A DNA stretch of 64,000 nt from Prauserella muralis (lineage in GTDB: Bacteria > Actinomycetota > Actinomycetes > Mycobacteriales > Pseudonocardiaceae), in NCBI RefSeq assembly GCF_003202285.1, contig NZ_MASW01000002.1, positions 1,364,001 through 1,428,000 of the forward strand. The letters are read 5' to 3'. The notes under the pieces were generated by a model. It was not told where the DNA came from, made no database searches, and saw only the letters and a list, made by a program, of their open reading frames with translations. Shown one piece after another: positions 42,856 to 54,073 of the stretch. The translations under genes were made by a program, and so were the position numbers. Within the stretch, counting starts at the first letter, position 1. Every line of letters starts with the position of its first letter.

Positions 42856-42902
42856 GGTCCGCCGGGCCGGGCGCGGAGCACCCGCGCGCGGTCCGGCGGG
42901 CC
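42856..42902 (+). other. Intra-operon hairpin between mimD and the amidohydrolase gene
   Basis: Arms 42856-42868 and 42890-42902 (GGTCCGCCGGGCC / GGTCCGGCGGGCC) pair along 13 bp including two G-U pairs, with further GC pairing inside. It starts 34 bases after the mimD stop and ends 38 bases before the next gene. A possible partial terminator or stabiliser of the mimABCD mRNA. Confidence 0.65.
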
Positions 42903-42940
42903 GATCCCGACACCGCGACATCAGCAAGGGAGCTGACACC

Positions 42941-43981
42941 ATGTACACCAAGGACGGCCAGCAGTACTTCGTCGTCGACAGCCACGTCCACTTCTGGGAC
43001 GGCAGCCCGGCCAACCAGGCCAACCGCTACGGCAAGGGCTTCATCGAGTGCTTCTACGACTACCACCGCAACCTCAGCCCCGAGGGATGGGTGTGGCCGC
43101 TGGAGAAGTTCGAGAAGTACTCCGAGCAGACCCTGATGCAGGACCTGTTCGCCGACGGCTACGTCGACAAGGCCATCTTCCAGCCCACCTACCTCACCGA
43201 CTTCTACGTCAACGGCTTCAACACCACCGAGCAGGACGGCGCGCTCGCCGAGCGGCATCCCGACAGGTTCATCGTCAACGGTGCGTGGGATCCCCGCGAC
43301 GGCGAGACCGGGCTGCGCGAGCTGGAGCTGCTGGCCGAGCGCTGGAAGCTGCGTGGCGTCAAGCTCTACACGGCCGAGTGGAAGGGCTCCTCGAAGGGGT
43401 GGAAGCTCACCGACCCGTGGTCGTACCGCTACCTCGAGAAGTGCGAGGAGCTCGGCATCACCAACATCCACGTCCACAAGGGACCGACGATCTACCCGTT
43501 GAACCGCGACTCGTTCGACGTGGCCGACGTGGACGACGTGGCGACCGCCTTCCCGGGACTGAACTTCATCATCGAGCACGTCGGCCTGCCCCGGCTGGAG
43601 GACTTCTGCTGGATCGCCACCCAGGAGCCGAACGTCTACGGCGGGCTCGCCGTCGTGATGCCCTTCATCCACTCCCGGCCGCGCTACTTCGCGCAGGTGC
43701 TCGGCGAGCTGCTGTACTGGCTCGACGAGAACCGCATCACCTTCGCCAGCGACTACGCCATCTGGCATCCGAAGTGGCTGGTCGAGAAGTTCGTCGACTT
43801 CCAGATCCCCGAGGACATGCAGGCCGAGTACGGCCGGCTCACGCCCGACATCAAGCGCAAGATCCTCGGGCTCAACGCGGCGAAGCTGTACGACATCGAG
43901 GTGCCCGCCGAGGTGCGGGCCGCCGAGGAGCCGGCCGAGAGCGGAGAGGCCGTCGGTTCCGCGCCCGTGGTGCCGGCATGA
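42941..43981 (+). CDS. Amidohydrolase_2 family protein of the mim cluster
   Basis: A 346-residue TIM-barrel metal hydrolase: HxH near the start (VDSHVHFWD), a second His pair (NIHVHKGPTIYPLN), EHVGLPR and the late Asp/His (FASDYAIWHPK). Homologues are always found in propane/mim clusters and are required for activity of some, but the substrate is not known to me; a metal- or cofactor-linked maturation role is possible. SD AAGGGAG 8 bases before ATG. Overlaps the next gene by 4 bases. Confidence 0.85.
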   Translation: MYTKDGQQYFVVDSHVHFWDGSPANQANRYGKGFIECFYDYHRNLSPEGWVWPLEKFEKYSEQTLMQDLFADGYVDKAIFQPTYLTDFYVNGFNTTEQDGALAERHPDRFIVNGAWDPRDGETGLRELELLAERWKLRGVKLYTAEWKGSSKGWKLTDPWSYRYLEKCEELGITNIHVHKGPTIYPLNRDSFDVADVDDVATAFPGLNFIIEHVGLPRLEDFCWIATQEPNVYGGLAVVMPFIHSRPRYFAQVLGELLYWLDENRITFASDYAIWHPKWLVEKFVDFQIPEDMQAEYGRLTPDIKRKILGLNAAKLYDIEVPAEVRAAEEPAESGEAVGSAPVVPA

Positions 43982-44714
43982 CGGCCGCACCGGCGCTGGC
44001 CGAGCAGGCGTGGCAGGCGCTGTCCGGGGTGCGGGACCCCGAGCTCGACGAGCCGATCACCGAACTGGGGTTCGTGGTCGCGGCCGCGGTCCGCGACGGC
44101 GGCGTCAGTGTCCGGCTCCGGCTGCCCACCTATTTCTGCGCGCCCAACTTCGCCTACCTGATGGTGGCCGACGCCTATGACGCCCTGGTCGCGCTCGGCG
44201 AGTTCGACTGGGTCGAGGTGCGGCTCACCGATCACTTCGCCGCCGAGGAGATCAACGCCGGGGTGGCCGCGGAGGCCGGGTTCGCGGGCGCCTTCGCCGG
44301 GCAGGCCGCGGGAGAGCTCGACGAGCTGAGGGACACGTTCCGCCGCAAGGCCCACCTGGCCTGCCTGGAACGCGCCTGCCGGACGCTGCTCGACAGCGGC
44401 TGGCAGATCGACGCGCTCGCGGGCACCACGCTCGGGGACCTCCCGGCGTCGGCCGAACGCGAGAGCCTGGTGCGGCGGCGCGCCGAGCTGGGTCTGCCCT
44501 CCGGGCCGGACGCGCCGCTGTTCGTCGAGGACGACGGCGAGCCGGTGCCCGCGGGCGCGCTGCCGAAGCGGCTGCGCTTCGCCAAGGCGGTGCGCGTGAG
44601 CATCGAGGGCAACTCGGCGTTCTGCCGGGGCCTGCTGCGCACGAGGTACCCGGAGGCGGGTGTCGAGGGTGCCGTCGGGTTCGCCGGGGCCGAAGGCGTC
44701 GAAGGGAAGGTGTC

Positions 44715-44718
<4 letters not shown>
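43978..44718 (+). CDS. DUF59/MIP18-type protein of the mim cluster
   Basis: A 246-residue protein. The first 90 residues form a DUF59 (FeS assembly, SufT/PaaD-like) domain: LSGVRDPELDEPITELGFV with the conserved D-P-E-L, and LRLPTYFCAPNFAYLM with a Cys in the usual T/C-P position. The remainder is a helical domain specific to this family. It likely assists iron loading of the hydroxylase or cluster insertion in MimB. ATG overlaps the previous stop, and it overlaps the ADH gene by 4 bases. Confidence 0.8.
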
Positions 44719-47470
<2,752 letters not shown>

Positions 47471-47490
47471 GCGGCGGCGCCCCTTCGGTC

Positions 47491-47523
47491 CAGCCGGGGC
47501 CCGGCGGGTCCGGGCCCCGGCTG
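47491..47523. terminator. Bidirectional terminator between mimG and the phospholipase gene
   Basis: A perfect 14-bp GC stem (47491-47504 with 47510-47523) with a 5-base loop, 20 bases after the mimG stop and 67 bases beyond the convergent phospholipase stop. Confidence 0.8.
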
Positions 47524-47590
47524 ACCTGGTCGTGGGCCGGAGCGGGTCGCGGCGCGACGGCTCACGGCCAGGGCCCGTGCCTGCGGGACG

Positions 47591-48031
47591 TCAGCTGGCG
47601 CCGAACCTGCGCACCGCCTGGTAGTAGGTCCACGCGGCGGAGTTGCACGCCCAGCGGCCGGAACAGATCGTCTTCATGTCGCTGTGGAACCGGTCGTCGA
47701 TGCGCTTGCGGTTGGTCTCGGTGAAGCGGCCCTGTCGCTTGTAGTTGCGGTAGCCGAAGTCGTGCCGGTGGCAGGCGCGGGTGAAGTCGTAGCCCAGCGG
47801 CTTGTCCGGCGACCACGAGCACGCGTCGGACGACCAGTCGAGCACGTCACCGTACGGGGCCGTGGCACGGGTGGTGGCGAACTGGGACAGGGTGATCTCG
47901 TAGAGGTACCGGTCGGTGACGGCCACGGCGTCGACCGCGGTGGCCGCGGGCGCTCCGGTGAACAGGGTGGCGGCCACGGCGGCGGTTCCGACGGCACCAC
48001 GCAGTCGGCGACGCAGGGTTGTCGCGGTCAT
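47591..48031 (-). CDS. Secreted prokaryotic phospholipase A2
   Basis: The 146-residue protein has a Sec signal peptide (about 1-32, TLRRRLRGAVGTAAVAATLF, cut after ATA) and a small domain of the Streptomyces violaceoruber PLA2 type: catalytic His-Asp in CHRHDFGYRN (His90, Asp91; Ca2+-binding Asp nearby), Cys71/Cys87 and Cys122/Cys129-like pairs for two disulphides, and SSDACSWSPD. It would release fatty acids from external phospholipids. GGGAG precedes the ATG. It converges with mimG and closes the accessory block. Confidence 0.88.
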   Translation of the reverse strand: MTATTLRRRLRGAVGTAAVAATLFTGAPAATAVDAVAVTDRYLYEITLSQFATTRATAPYGDVLDWSSDACSWSPDKPLGYDFTRACHRHDFGYRNYKRQGRFTETNRKRIDDRFHSDMKTICSGRWACNSAAWTYYQAVRRFGAS

Positions 48032-48178
48032 GACAGGGCTCCCTCGCTGATCGGGCCGGCAGGCAGGACGGCGATGATCAGCGTCGGGCGTGGCGGGTGG
48101 ACGGCTCTACCGCCGTCGGGGCGAACAGTGGGTGAATTGCCGGCTACGGAGCGGGGTTGACCCGCGGTGGTCGGAGAC

Positions 48179-48679
48179 TCACAGCTCCAGCAGCATGCGG
48201 GTGTTGCCGAGCGTGTTCGGCTTCACGAACGGCAGGTCGAGGAACTCGGCGACACCGGTGTCCGGCGAGCGCCGCATCTCCTCGTAGACCTCCTCCGGCA
48301 CGGGGGTGCCCTTGATCTCCACGAACCCGTGCCGGGCGAAGAACTCGGTCTCGAAGGTCAGCACGAAGATGCGGGGCAGGCCCAGCTCACCCGCCAGCGA
48401 CACCAGCCGGTCGACGAGCCGGTGCCCGATGCCCATGCCGCGCATCGACCGCTGCACCGCGACCGTGCGGATCTCGGCCAGGTCCTCCCACAGCACGTGC
48501 AGCGCTCCGCAGCCGACGACCTCGCCGTCGAGCTCGGCCACCCAGAACTCCTGCATGTCCTCGTAGAGCGTCACGAGGTTCTTCTCGAGCAGCACCCTGC
48601 CCGCGTCGGAGTCGACCAGCGTCTTGATCTTGCGAACGTCCGCGACGCGCGCGCGGCGGATGCGCGGTGACTCTCCCAC
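48179..48679 (-). CDS. argA: N-acetylglutamate synthase (short GNAT-type ArgA)
   Basis: A 166-residue GNAT enzyme matching the short mycobacterial ArgA (Rv2747 type) for the first step of arginine synthesis: RRARVADVRKIKTLVD, acetyl-CoA loop SMRGMGIGHRLVDRLV, FETEFFARHGFVEI, and the end KPNTLGNTRMLLEL. The GTG start (VGESPRIRRA) has a TAGCGT box ending 7 bases upstream; an in-frame extension of 11 codons crosses that box and is rejected. Divergent from rimO. Confidence 0.9.
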   Translation of the reverse strand: MGESPRIRRARVADVRKIKTLVDSDAGRVLLEKNLVTLYEDMQEFWVAELDGEVVGCGALHVLWEDLAEIRTVAVQRSMRGMGIGHRLVDRLVSLAGELGLPRIFVLTFETEFFARHGFVEIKGTPVPEEVYEEMRRSPDTGVAEFLDLPFVKPNTLGNTRMLLEL

Positions 48680-48741
48680 CCCGCAAACGCTAGCGGGCGG
48701 CCTGCGCGGCACGGTCAGGGCCTGCTCGTTACCCTGGTCGG

Positions 48742-50193
48742 GTGTCTGCCCCCGAATCCCCAGAACCCTCGCACGGTCGCCGGGTCTCGCTGCTCACGCT
48801 GGGCTGCGCGCGCAACGAGGTCGACTCCGAGGAGCTCGCGGGCAGGCTGTCCGCGGGCGGCTGGGAGCTGACCGCCGAGCCCGAGGACAGCGACGTCGTC
48901 GTCGTCAACACGTGCGGCTTCGTCGAATCGGCGAAGAAGGACTCGGTGGACACGCTGCTCGCCGCGTCCGACACCGGCGCGAAGGTGGTGGCCGTCGGCT
49001 GCATGGCCGAGCGCTACGGCGCCGAGCTCGCCGAGCAGCTGCCCGAGGCCGACGCCGTGCTGGGCTTCGACCACTACCCGCACCTGGCGGAGCGCCTCGG
49101 CGACATCGCCGAGGGTCGCGCCGTCGCGTCGCACACGCCCGCCGACCGTCGCACACTGCTGCCCATCTCGCCGGTGGAACGCCCGGCCGCGGCCGAGCAG
49201 GTCGCCGTCCCCGGCCACGCCGGGTGGGGTCCGCGTGTGTTGCGCGAGCGGCTCGACGACGCACCCGTCGCCGCGCTCAAGATCGCTTCCGGCTGCGACC
49301 GCCGGTGCTCGTTCTGCGCCATCCCGTCCTTCCGCGGCTCGTTCGTCTCCCGCCACCCCGACGAGATCGTCGCCGAGGCGCAGTGGCTGGCCACCCAGGG
49401 CGCGCGCGAGCTGTTCCTGGTGAGCGAGAACTCCACCTCCTACGGCAAGGACCTCGGCAGGGAGCTGGGTGGCACCCGGGCGCTGGAGCTGCTGCTGCCC
49501 CGGCTGGCCGCCGTGGACGGCGTCGACCGTGTCCGCGTGTCGTACCTGCAGCCCGCCGAGACCCGGCCCGACCTGGTGCGCGTCATCGCGACCACTCCCG
49601 GCGTCGCCGACTACTTCGACCTGTCCTTCCAGCACTCCAGCGAGTCCGTGCTGCGCCGCATGCGCCGGTTCGGTTCCACCGACTCGTTCCTCGCGCTGAT
49701 CGACCAGATCCGCACCTACGCGCCCGAGGCGGGCATCCGCACCAACGTCATCGTCGGTTTCCCCGGCGAGACCGAGGACGACGTGGCCGAGCTGGAGCGC
49801 TTCCTCACCGCGGCCCGCCTCGACGCGGTGGGCGTGTTCGGCTACTCCGACGAGGACGGCACCGAGGCCGAGAGCTTCGACGGCAAGCTCGACGAGGACA
49901 CGATCGCCGAACGGGTGGGCCGGATCTCCGCGCTGGTCGAGGAGCTGACCACCCAGCGGGCGGAGGACCGCGTCGGGCAGACCGTCGAGGTGCTCGTCGA
50001 GAACGTCGGCGACGAGGTGACCGGCCGCGCGGCGCACCAGGCGCCCGAGGTGGACGGCGAGTGCCTCGTGCTCGACGCGGGCACCGCCAAGGTCGGCGAG
50101 CTGCTGCGCTGCGAGGTGGTGGACAGCGCGGGCGTGGACCTCGTGGTGCGCCCGCTCGAGACGGCAGGCGGCCTGCCGGGCACGGCGCCGTGA
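48742..50193 (+). CDS. rimO: Ribosomal protein S12 methylthiotransferase
   Basis: RimO methylthiolates the conserved Asp of S12. The 483-residue product has the MTTase N-terminal domain with three cluster cysteines (TLGCARNE with Cys22, NTCGF and VGCMAE), the radical-SAM CxxxCxxC (Cys185, Cys189, Cys192 in CDRRCSFC), the core [13 protein letters not shown] and a TRAM domain. A TACCCT box ends 6 bases before the GTG, so it is leaderless. GTGA overlap with pgsA. Confidence 0.95.
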   Translation: MSAPESPEPSHGRRVSLLTLGCARNEVDSEELAGRLSAGGWELTAEPEDSDVVVVNTCGFVESAKKDSVDTLLAASDTGAKVVAVGCMAERYGAELAEQLPEADAVLGFDHYPHLAERLGDIAEGRAVASHTPADRRTLLPISPVERPAAAEQVAVPGHAGWGPRVLRERLDDAPVAALKIASGCDRRCSFCAIPSFRGSFVSRHPDEIVAEAQWLATQGARELFLVSENSTSYGKDLGRELGGTRALELLLPRLAAVDGVDRVRVSYLQPAETRPDLVRVIATTPGVADYFDLSFQHSSESVLRRMRRFGSTDSFLALIDQIRTYAPEAGIRTNVIVGFPGETEDDVAELERFLTAARLDAVGVFGYSDEDGTEAESFDGKLDEDTIAERVGRISALVEELTTQRAEDRVGQTVEVLVENVGDEVTGRAAHQAPEVDGECLVLDAGTAKVGELLRCEVVDSAGVDLVVRPLETAGGLPGTAP

Positions 50194-50801
50194 GTGCCGA
50201 GGCAGGCGGGGCCGAGCGCGACGGCGACGGACAGGCCACGCCCGCGGTGGCCGCGGCGCCGATGCTCAACGTGGCGAACCTGCTCACGCTGTCGCGGCTG
50301 GTGCTGGTGCCGCTGTTCATCCTGGCGCTGTTCACCGCCGACGGCGCCGACCCGGCGTGGCGCTACGTCGCCACGGCGGTGTTCGCGGTCGCGGCGCTCA
50401 CCGACCGGGTGGACGGCTGGGTGGCCCGCAAGTACGGCCTGATCACCGACTTCGGCAAGATCGCCGACCCGATCGCCGACAAGGCGCTGATCGGCGCCGC
50501 GCTGGTGGGGCTGAGCCTGCTCGGCGAGCTGCCGTGGTGGGTCACCATCGTCATCGCCGTGCGGGAGCTCGGCGTGACCCTGCTGCGGTTCTGGGTGATC
50601 CGCTACGGCGTCATCCCGGCCAGCCGGGGCGGCAAGGCCAAGACGCTGGCCCAGGTGGTGGCGATCGGGCTGTACCTGCTGCCGCTGCCGGACGCCGCCG
50701 AGCCGGTGCGCTGGGCGCTGATGGGCTTCGCGCTCCTGCTCACCGTCGCCACCGGGCTCGACTACGTCGTGCGCGCCGTGCGGCTGCGGGCGGCGGCGTG
50801 A
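50190..50801 (+). CDS. pgsA: CDP-diacylglycerol--glycerol-3-phosphate 3-phosphatidyltransferase
   Basis: PgsA makes phosphatidylglycerol phosphate. The 203-residue membrane protein has the CDP-alcohol phosphotransferase motif DRVDGWVAR ... [12 protein letters not shown] (D-x2-DG-x2-AR-x8-G-x3-D-x3-D) after the first helix ([17 protein letters not shown]), and about five hydrophobic helices. GTG start overlapping the rimO stop; its own stop overlaps the cinA start. In mycobacteria this is pgsA3 beside clgR. Confidence 0.93.
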   Translation: MSAEAGGAERDGDGQATPAVAAAPMLNVANLLTLSRLVLVPLFILALFTADGADPAWRYVATAVFAVAALTDRVDGWVARKYGLITDFGKIADPIADKALIGAALVGLSLLGELPWWVTIVIAVRELGVTLLRFWVIRYGVIPASRGGKAKTLAQVVAIGLYLLPLPDAAEPVRWALMGFALLLTVATGLDYVVRAVRLRAAA

Positions 50802-51265
50802 GAGGCGTCGCCGAAGCGGTGCTGCGGGAGCTGATCCGCCGCGGCGAGACGGTGGCCACGGCCGAGTCGCTCACCGCGGGGCTGGTGTGCGCGACCCTGA
50901 CCGAGGTGCCGGGGTCGAGCGCGGCGGTGCGGGGCGGGCTCGTCGTGTACGCCACGGACCTCAAGGCCAGCCTCGCCGGTGTCGACCCCGCGCTGCTCGC
51001 CGAGCACGGAGCGGTTCACCCGGAGGTGGCCGCCCAGCTCGCGGGCGGCGCACGCCGGCGTTGCGGCGCCGACTGGGGCATCGGGCTGACCGGGGTCGCC
51101 GGGCCCGATCCGCAGGACGGCGTCCCGCCGGGGACCGTGCACGTCGCCGTGGAGGGCCCGTCGGCGCGCACCGCGCGTACGCTGGAGTTGTCCGGTGACC
51201 GGGCGGCCGTCCGGGCGGCCTCGGCGACCGCGGCGCTGGACCTGCTCCGGGAACAACTGGGCTGA
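50798..51265 (+). CDS. CinA C-terminal family NMN/competence-damage amidohydrolase
   Basis: A 155-residue stand-alone CinA-C domain, as in PncC, which deamidates nicotinamide mononucleotide. Family motifs [24 protein letters not shown]-type start, [18 protein letters not shown] and [11 protein letters not shown] are visible. GTG start overlaps the pgsA stop (GTGA). It completes the rimO-pgsA-cinA operon before the clgR promoter. Confidence 0.9.
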   Translation: MRGVAEAVLRELIRRGETVATAESLTAGLVCATLTEVPGSSAAVRGGLVVYATDLKASLAGVDPALLAEHGAVHPEVAAQLAGGARRRCGADWGIGLTGVAGPDPQDGVPPGTVHVAVEGPSARTARTLELSGDRAAVRAASATAALDLLREQLG

Positions 51266-51272
51266 TTCCGGC

Positions 51273-51286
51273 GTTCGCCCTTGGCG
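51273..51286. promoter_or_regulatory. Candidate ClgR box
   Basis: GTTCGC-CCTTG-GCG matches the CGC-N5-GCG core that I recall for ClgR operators in Streptomyces and Corynebacterium. It lies about 50 bases upstream of a TAACGT -10-like hexamer (about 51327-51332) and about 85 bases before the clgR start, right for autoactivation. Confidence 0.55.
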
Positions 51287-51359
51287 GACGCTCGTTTCAA
51301 CACCTGCGTTCTGTCCCCCGGTCTCGGTAACGTGGTCGGCAGCTGAAGGGAGGCGCGTG

Positions 51360-51830
51360 ATGACCGTGCTGTTGCGTGAGGCGATCGGTGATCGGCTCCG
51401 TCATGCCCGCACCACCAAGCGTCGGACGCTGCGCGACATCTCCCGCGCCGCCAAGGTCAGCCTCGGCTACCTTTCGGAGGTCGAGCGCGGGCAGAAGGAG
51501 GCGTCGAGCGAGCTGCTGGCCTCCATCTGCGACGCGCTGGACCTGCCGCTCGGCGAGCTGCTGCACAACGTGGCCGCGGACGTCTCCGCGCTCGACGAGG
51601 TCAAGACCGCGCCACACGTCGGCGAGCCCGCCGACAGGGCGGTCCCCGAGCGCGCGGAGGGCACCGCGGGCGCCGCCGGCGCCAAGGCCGCCAAGGCCGC
51701 CAAGGGCGAGTTCGAGGGCGGCCGCCTCGTCGCCGGTGTCGCCGGCAACGACCTCGCGGACCTGCGCATCTCGCCCAGCCTGCGGACCACGATCCGCGCG
51801 CCGAAGACCAAGGCCGTCCTCGCCGCCTGA
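51360..51830 (+). CDS. clgR: ClgR-type XRE transcriptional regulator
   Basis: A 156-residue protein with an N-terminal XRE HTH (about 10-68: [19 protein letters not shown], then [15 protein letters not shown]), a variable Ala/Lys-rich linker and a conserved C-terminal tail of clgR type ([14 protein letters not shown]) ending in KAVLAA, a hydrophobic end that could make it a ClpP substrate. In mycobacteria ClgR activates clp proteases and the pspA operon. ATG start with GGGAGGCGCG upstream. Its gene order with pspA-pspM matches mycobacteria. Confidence 0.88.
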   Translation: MTVLLREAIGDRLRHARTTKRRTLRDISRAAKVSLGYLSEVERGQKEASSELLASICDALDLPLGELLHNVAADVSALDEVKTAPHVGEPADRAVPERAEGTAGAAGAKAAKAAKGEFEGGRLVAGVAGNDLADLRISPSLRTTIRAPKTKAVLAA

Positions 51831-51865
51831 GAGCCGCCTCCGGCAGGACCGCCGACGCTCTCAGG

Positions 51866-51887
51866 GGGATCCCTGAATTCCCCCGGG
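51866..51887 (+). terminator. Weak terminator-like hairpin after clgR
   Basis: GGGGGA and TTCCCCC pair around a short loop in the 190-base clgR-pspA gap, 35 bases after the clgR stop. The rest of this gap shows no clear promoter, though ACACGAT and a GTG-rich stretch precede the pspA SD. Confidence 0.4.
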
Positions 51888-52021
51888 GTCGCCTGGAAGG
51901 ACGGCTGCTGACCTGACACGATGGAACCCAACACCGGGGGTCGCGCGTTGCCAGGACAGCGGGGAACGGTGACATCGCCGGATCGACAGGCCCGTGGGAC
52001 GTGAGAAGGCAGGCGGAGGAG

Positions 52022-52891
52022 ATGGCCAACCCTTTCGTGAAGTTCTGGAAGTACCTGATGGCGGCGTTCTCGTCGAAGGTGGACGAATACGCCGACCCGA
52101 AGGTGCAGATCCAGCAGGCCATCGAGGAGGCGCAGCGTAACCACCAGGCGCTCTCCCAGCAGGCGGCGTCGGTGATCGGCAACCAGCGCCAGCTGGAGAT
52201 GAAGCTCAACCGCCAGCTCGGCGAGGTGGAGAAGCTGCAGGCCTCCACGCGGCAGGCGCTCGTGCTCGCCGACGAGGCCCGGTCCAAGGGCGACGAGCAG
52301 AAGGCCCAGGAGTTCGAGACGGCCGCCGAGGGCTTCGCGGCGCAGCTGGTCACGGCCGAGCAGAGCATCGAGGACCTCAAGACCCTGCACGACCAGGCCC
52401 TGCAGGCCGCCGGGCAGGCCAAGCAGGCGGTCGAGCGCAACGCCAGCATGCTGCAGCAGAAGCTGGCCGAGCGCACCAAGCTGCTCTCGCAGCTGGAGCA
52501 GGCCAAGATGCAGGAGCAGGTGTCGGCCTCGCTCACGCAGATGACCGAGCTGGCCGCCCCCGGCAACACGCCGTCGCTCGACGAGATCCGCGACAAGATC
52601 GAGAAGCGCTACACCACCGCGCTGGGCTCGGCCGAGCTCGCGCAGAACTCGGTGCAGGGCCGCATGCTGGAGGTGCAGCACTCGACCACGCAGCTGGCCG
52701 GGCACAGCCGCCTCGAGCAGATCCGCGCCTCCATGAAGGGCGAGTCGGTCGCCCAGGTCACCGACGGTTCCTCGTCGTCGGCCGAGGGCGCGGCGTCCTC
52801 GGGGTCGGCGGCGTCCTCGTCGTCCGGTGCCGACGTCCAGCGCGAGATCCAGGCGCGGGTCGAGGCCGAGCGTCAGAAGAACCAGGCCTGA
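52022..52891 (+). CDS. pspA: PspA/IM30 family membrane-stress protein
   Basis: A 289-residue ESCRT-III-like coiled-coil protein: N-terminal amphipathic segment [16 protein letters not shown], then long helices (about 22-235) with the PspA pattern ([19 protein letters not shown]). The C-terminal Ser/Gly-rich tail and a short helix are actinobacterial additions. It supports stressed membranes with ClgR and PspM. The ATG with AGGCGGAGGAG directly upstream is preferred to a GTG seven codons earlier. Confidence 0.93.
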   Translation: MANPFVKFWKYLMAAFSSKVDEYADPKVQIQQAIEEAQRNHQALSQQAASVIGNQRQLEMKLNRQLGEVEKLQASTRQALVLADEARSKGDEQKAQEFETAAEGFAAQLVTAEQSIEDLKTLHDQALQAAGQAKQAVERNASMLQQKLAERTKLLSQLEQAKMQEQVSASLTQMTELAAPGNTPSLDEIRDKIEKRYTTALGSAELAQNSVQGRMLEVQHSTTQLAGHSRLEQIRASMKGESVAQVTDGSSSSAEGAASSGSAASSSSGADVQREIQARVEAERQKNQA

Positions 52892-52901
52892 GCGGGCGAT
52901 C

Positions 52902-53885
52902 ATGACCACGTCGGGCAAGCGCGACTTCGGCGAGTTCAGCGCGAAGCTGGAAAAGCATCTGCAGCGGTTGCCCGACTACGCCCAGCGTGCCCAGGAGAAG
53001 CTGCAGAAGTACGTTCCGCCGCCCGGTCAGCAGCAGGCCGGGCGGCCGGACGCGACGGGGGAGCAGCGCCAGGCGGGAAGGCCCGACGGCAACGGCGACG
53101 GCGGGCAGCGGCCGCGCCAGTTCCGCCCGCCCGTCCCGGTCGACCTGTCTGTCGTGTCGGACGTCCGCGACAAGCTCGCCCGGTGGAACGAGCCCGCCGC
53201 GAGGCTGGAGCGGCGCAAGCGCCGTGCCTCCCGCTTCGTGACCCTGCTGGTGATCCTGACCCTGCTGAGCGGGCTGTGGGCACTCGGAGGGTACTTCGGC
53301 GTCACCAGTGCCCAGGAGGGCTTCGAGGGCGCGTTCGGCGGCCTCGTGGCCGTCGTGGTCTTCGGGGTGCTCGGCACCCGCACGATGCTGCACCTGCGCC
53401 GGCTCAACCGCACCGAGGTGCCGAAGGCCGCCGCCGCGCCGCCCAAGCTGCCGCCGAAGGGCTCGGCCGCGCGCGAGCCGATGGAACGCCTCGCCGAGGG
53501 TGAGGCCTCACTCCGTGAACTGCTGACCCAGCTGTCCACCCCGTCGCCCGGTGCTCCGGCCTCGGTGCCGGAGATGTCGGTCGCGGACGCGCGGGCCACC
53601 GCCACCGAGGCCGCCGACGCGCTGCGCGCACTGGCGGCCCGGGTGCAGTCGATCGAACGGGCGCGCGCGTCAGCTCCCGAGGCCGAGCGTCCGGCTCTGG
53701 ACTCGGCCATCCGCACCCTGCGCACCCAGCTCGACGACGGGCTCGACGGCTACGGCGCCCTCGTCGCCGCCGCGGGCCGGGCCGTCGCCGCCAGCAGCGG
53801 TGGCGTGCAGCCCGCCAAGGAGGCGCTGACCGACGCCACCGACCGCCTCGCCGGGCTCGCACTGGCCCTGCGCGAACTGTCCTGA
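52902..53885 (+). CDS. pspM: PspM-like membrane protein
   Basis: A 327-residue protein with a cytoplasmic Gln/Arg/Pro-rich N terminus (PGQQQAGRPDATGEQRQAGR), two transmembrane helices (about 112-132 and 144-162) and a helical C-terminal domain. It has the layout and position of mycobacterial PspM (Rv2743c), the membrane partner of PspA. ATG start 11 bases after the pspA stop. PspN is not found after it. Confidence 0.78.
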   Translation: MTTSGKRDFGEFSAKLEKHLQRLPDYAQRAQEKLQKYVPPPGQQQAGRPDATGEQRQAGRPDGNGDGGQRPRQFRPPVPVDLSVVSDVRDKLARWNEPAARLERRKRRASRFVTLLVILTLLSGLWALGGYFGVTSAQEGFEGAFGGLVAVVVFGVLGTRTMLHLRRLNRTEVPKAAAAPPKLPPKGSAAREPMERLAEGEASLRELLTQLSTPSPGAPASVPEMSVADARATATEAADALRALAARVQSIERARASAPEAERPALDSAIRTLRTQLDDGLDGYGALVAAAGRAVAASSGGVQPAKEALTDATDRLAGLALALRELS

Positions 53886-53948
53886 CCGCCGTGGGCGGCC
53901 GCCGCACGTCTCGGCTGCCGTCACGGATCGACATCGGGGAGTAACGCA

Positions 53949-53965
53949 ACCGGCACCGTGCCGGT
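53949..53965. promoter_or_regulatory. Palindrome upstream of the amidase-like gene
   Basis: ACCGGCAC-C-GTGCCGGT is a 17-bp perfect palindrome 12 bases before a TACTCT -10 (53978-53983) and about 110 bases upstream of the amidase-like gene. It could be an operator, or the pspM terminator. The remaining leader holds only GC-rich sequence. Confidence 0.45.
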
Positions 53966-54073
53966 AACCGGCGTTTCTACTCTGGACACCACAGGGCCGG
54001 CGGGCCCGGGTTCGAGATCACCCGGACCGGGGTATCCGCCAGGTGCTGTCAGCGGCGGAAAGGACAGCGTGCC

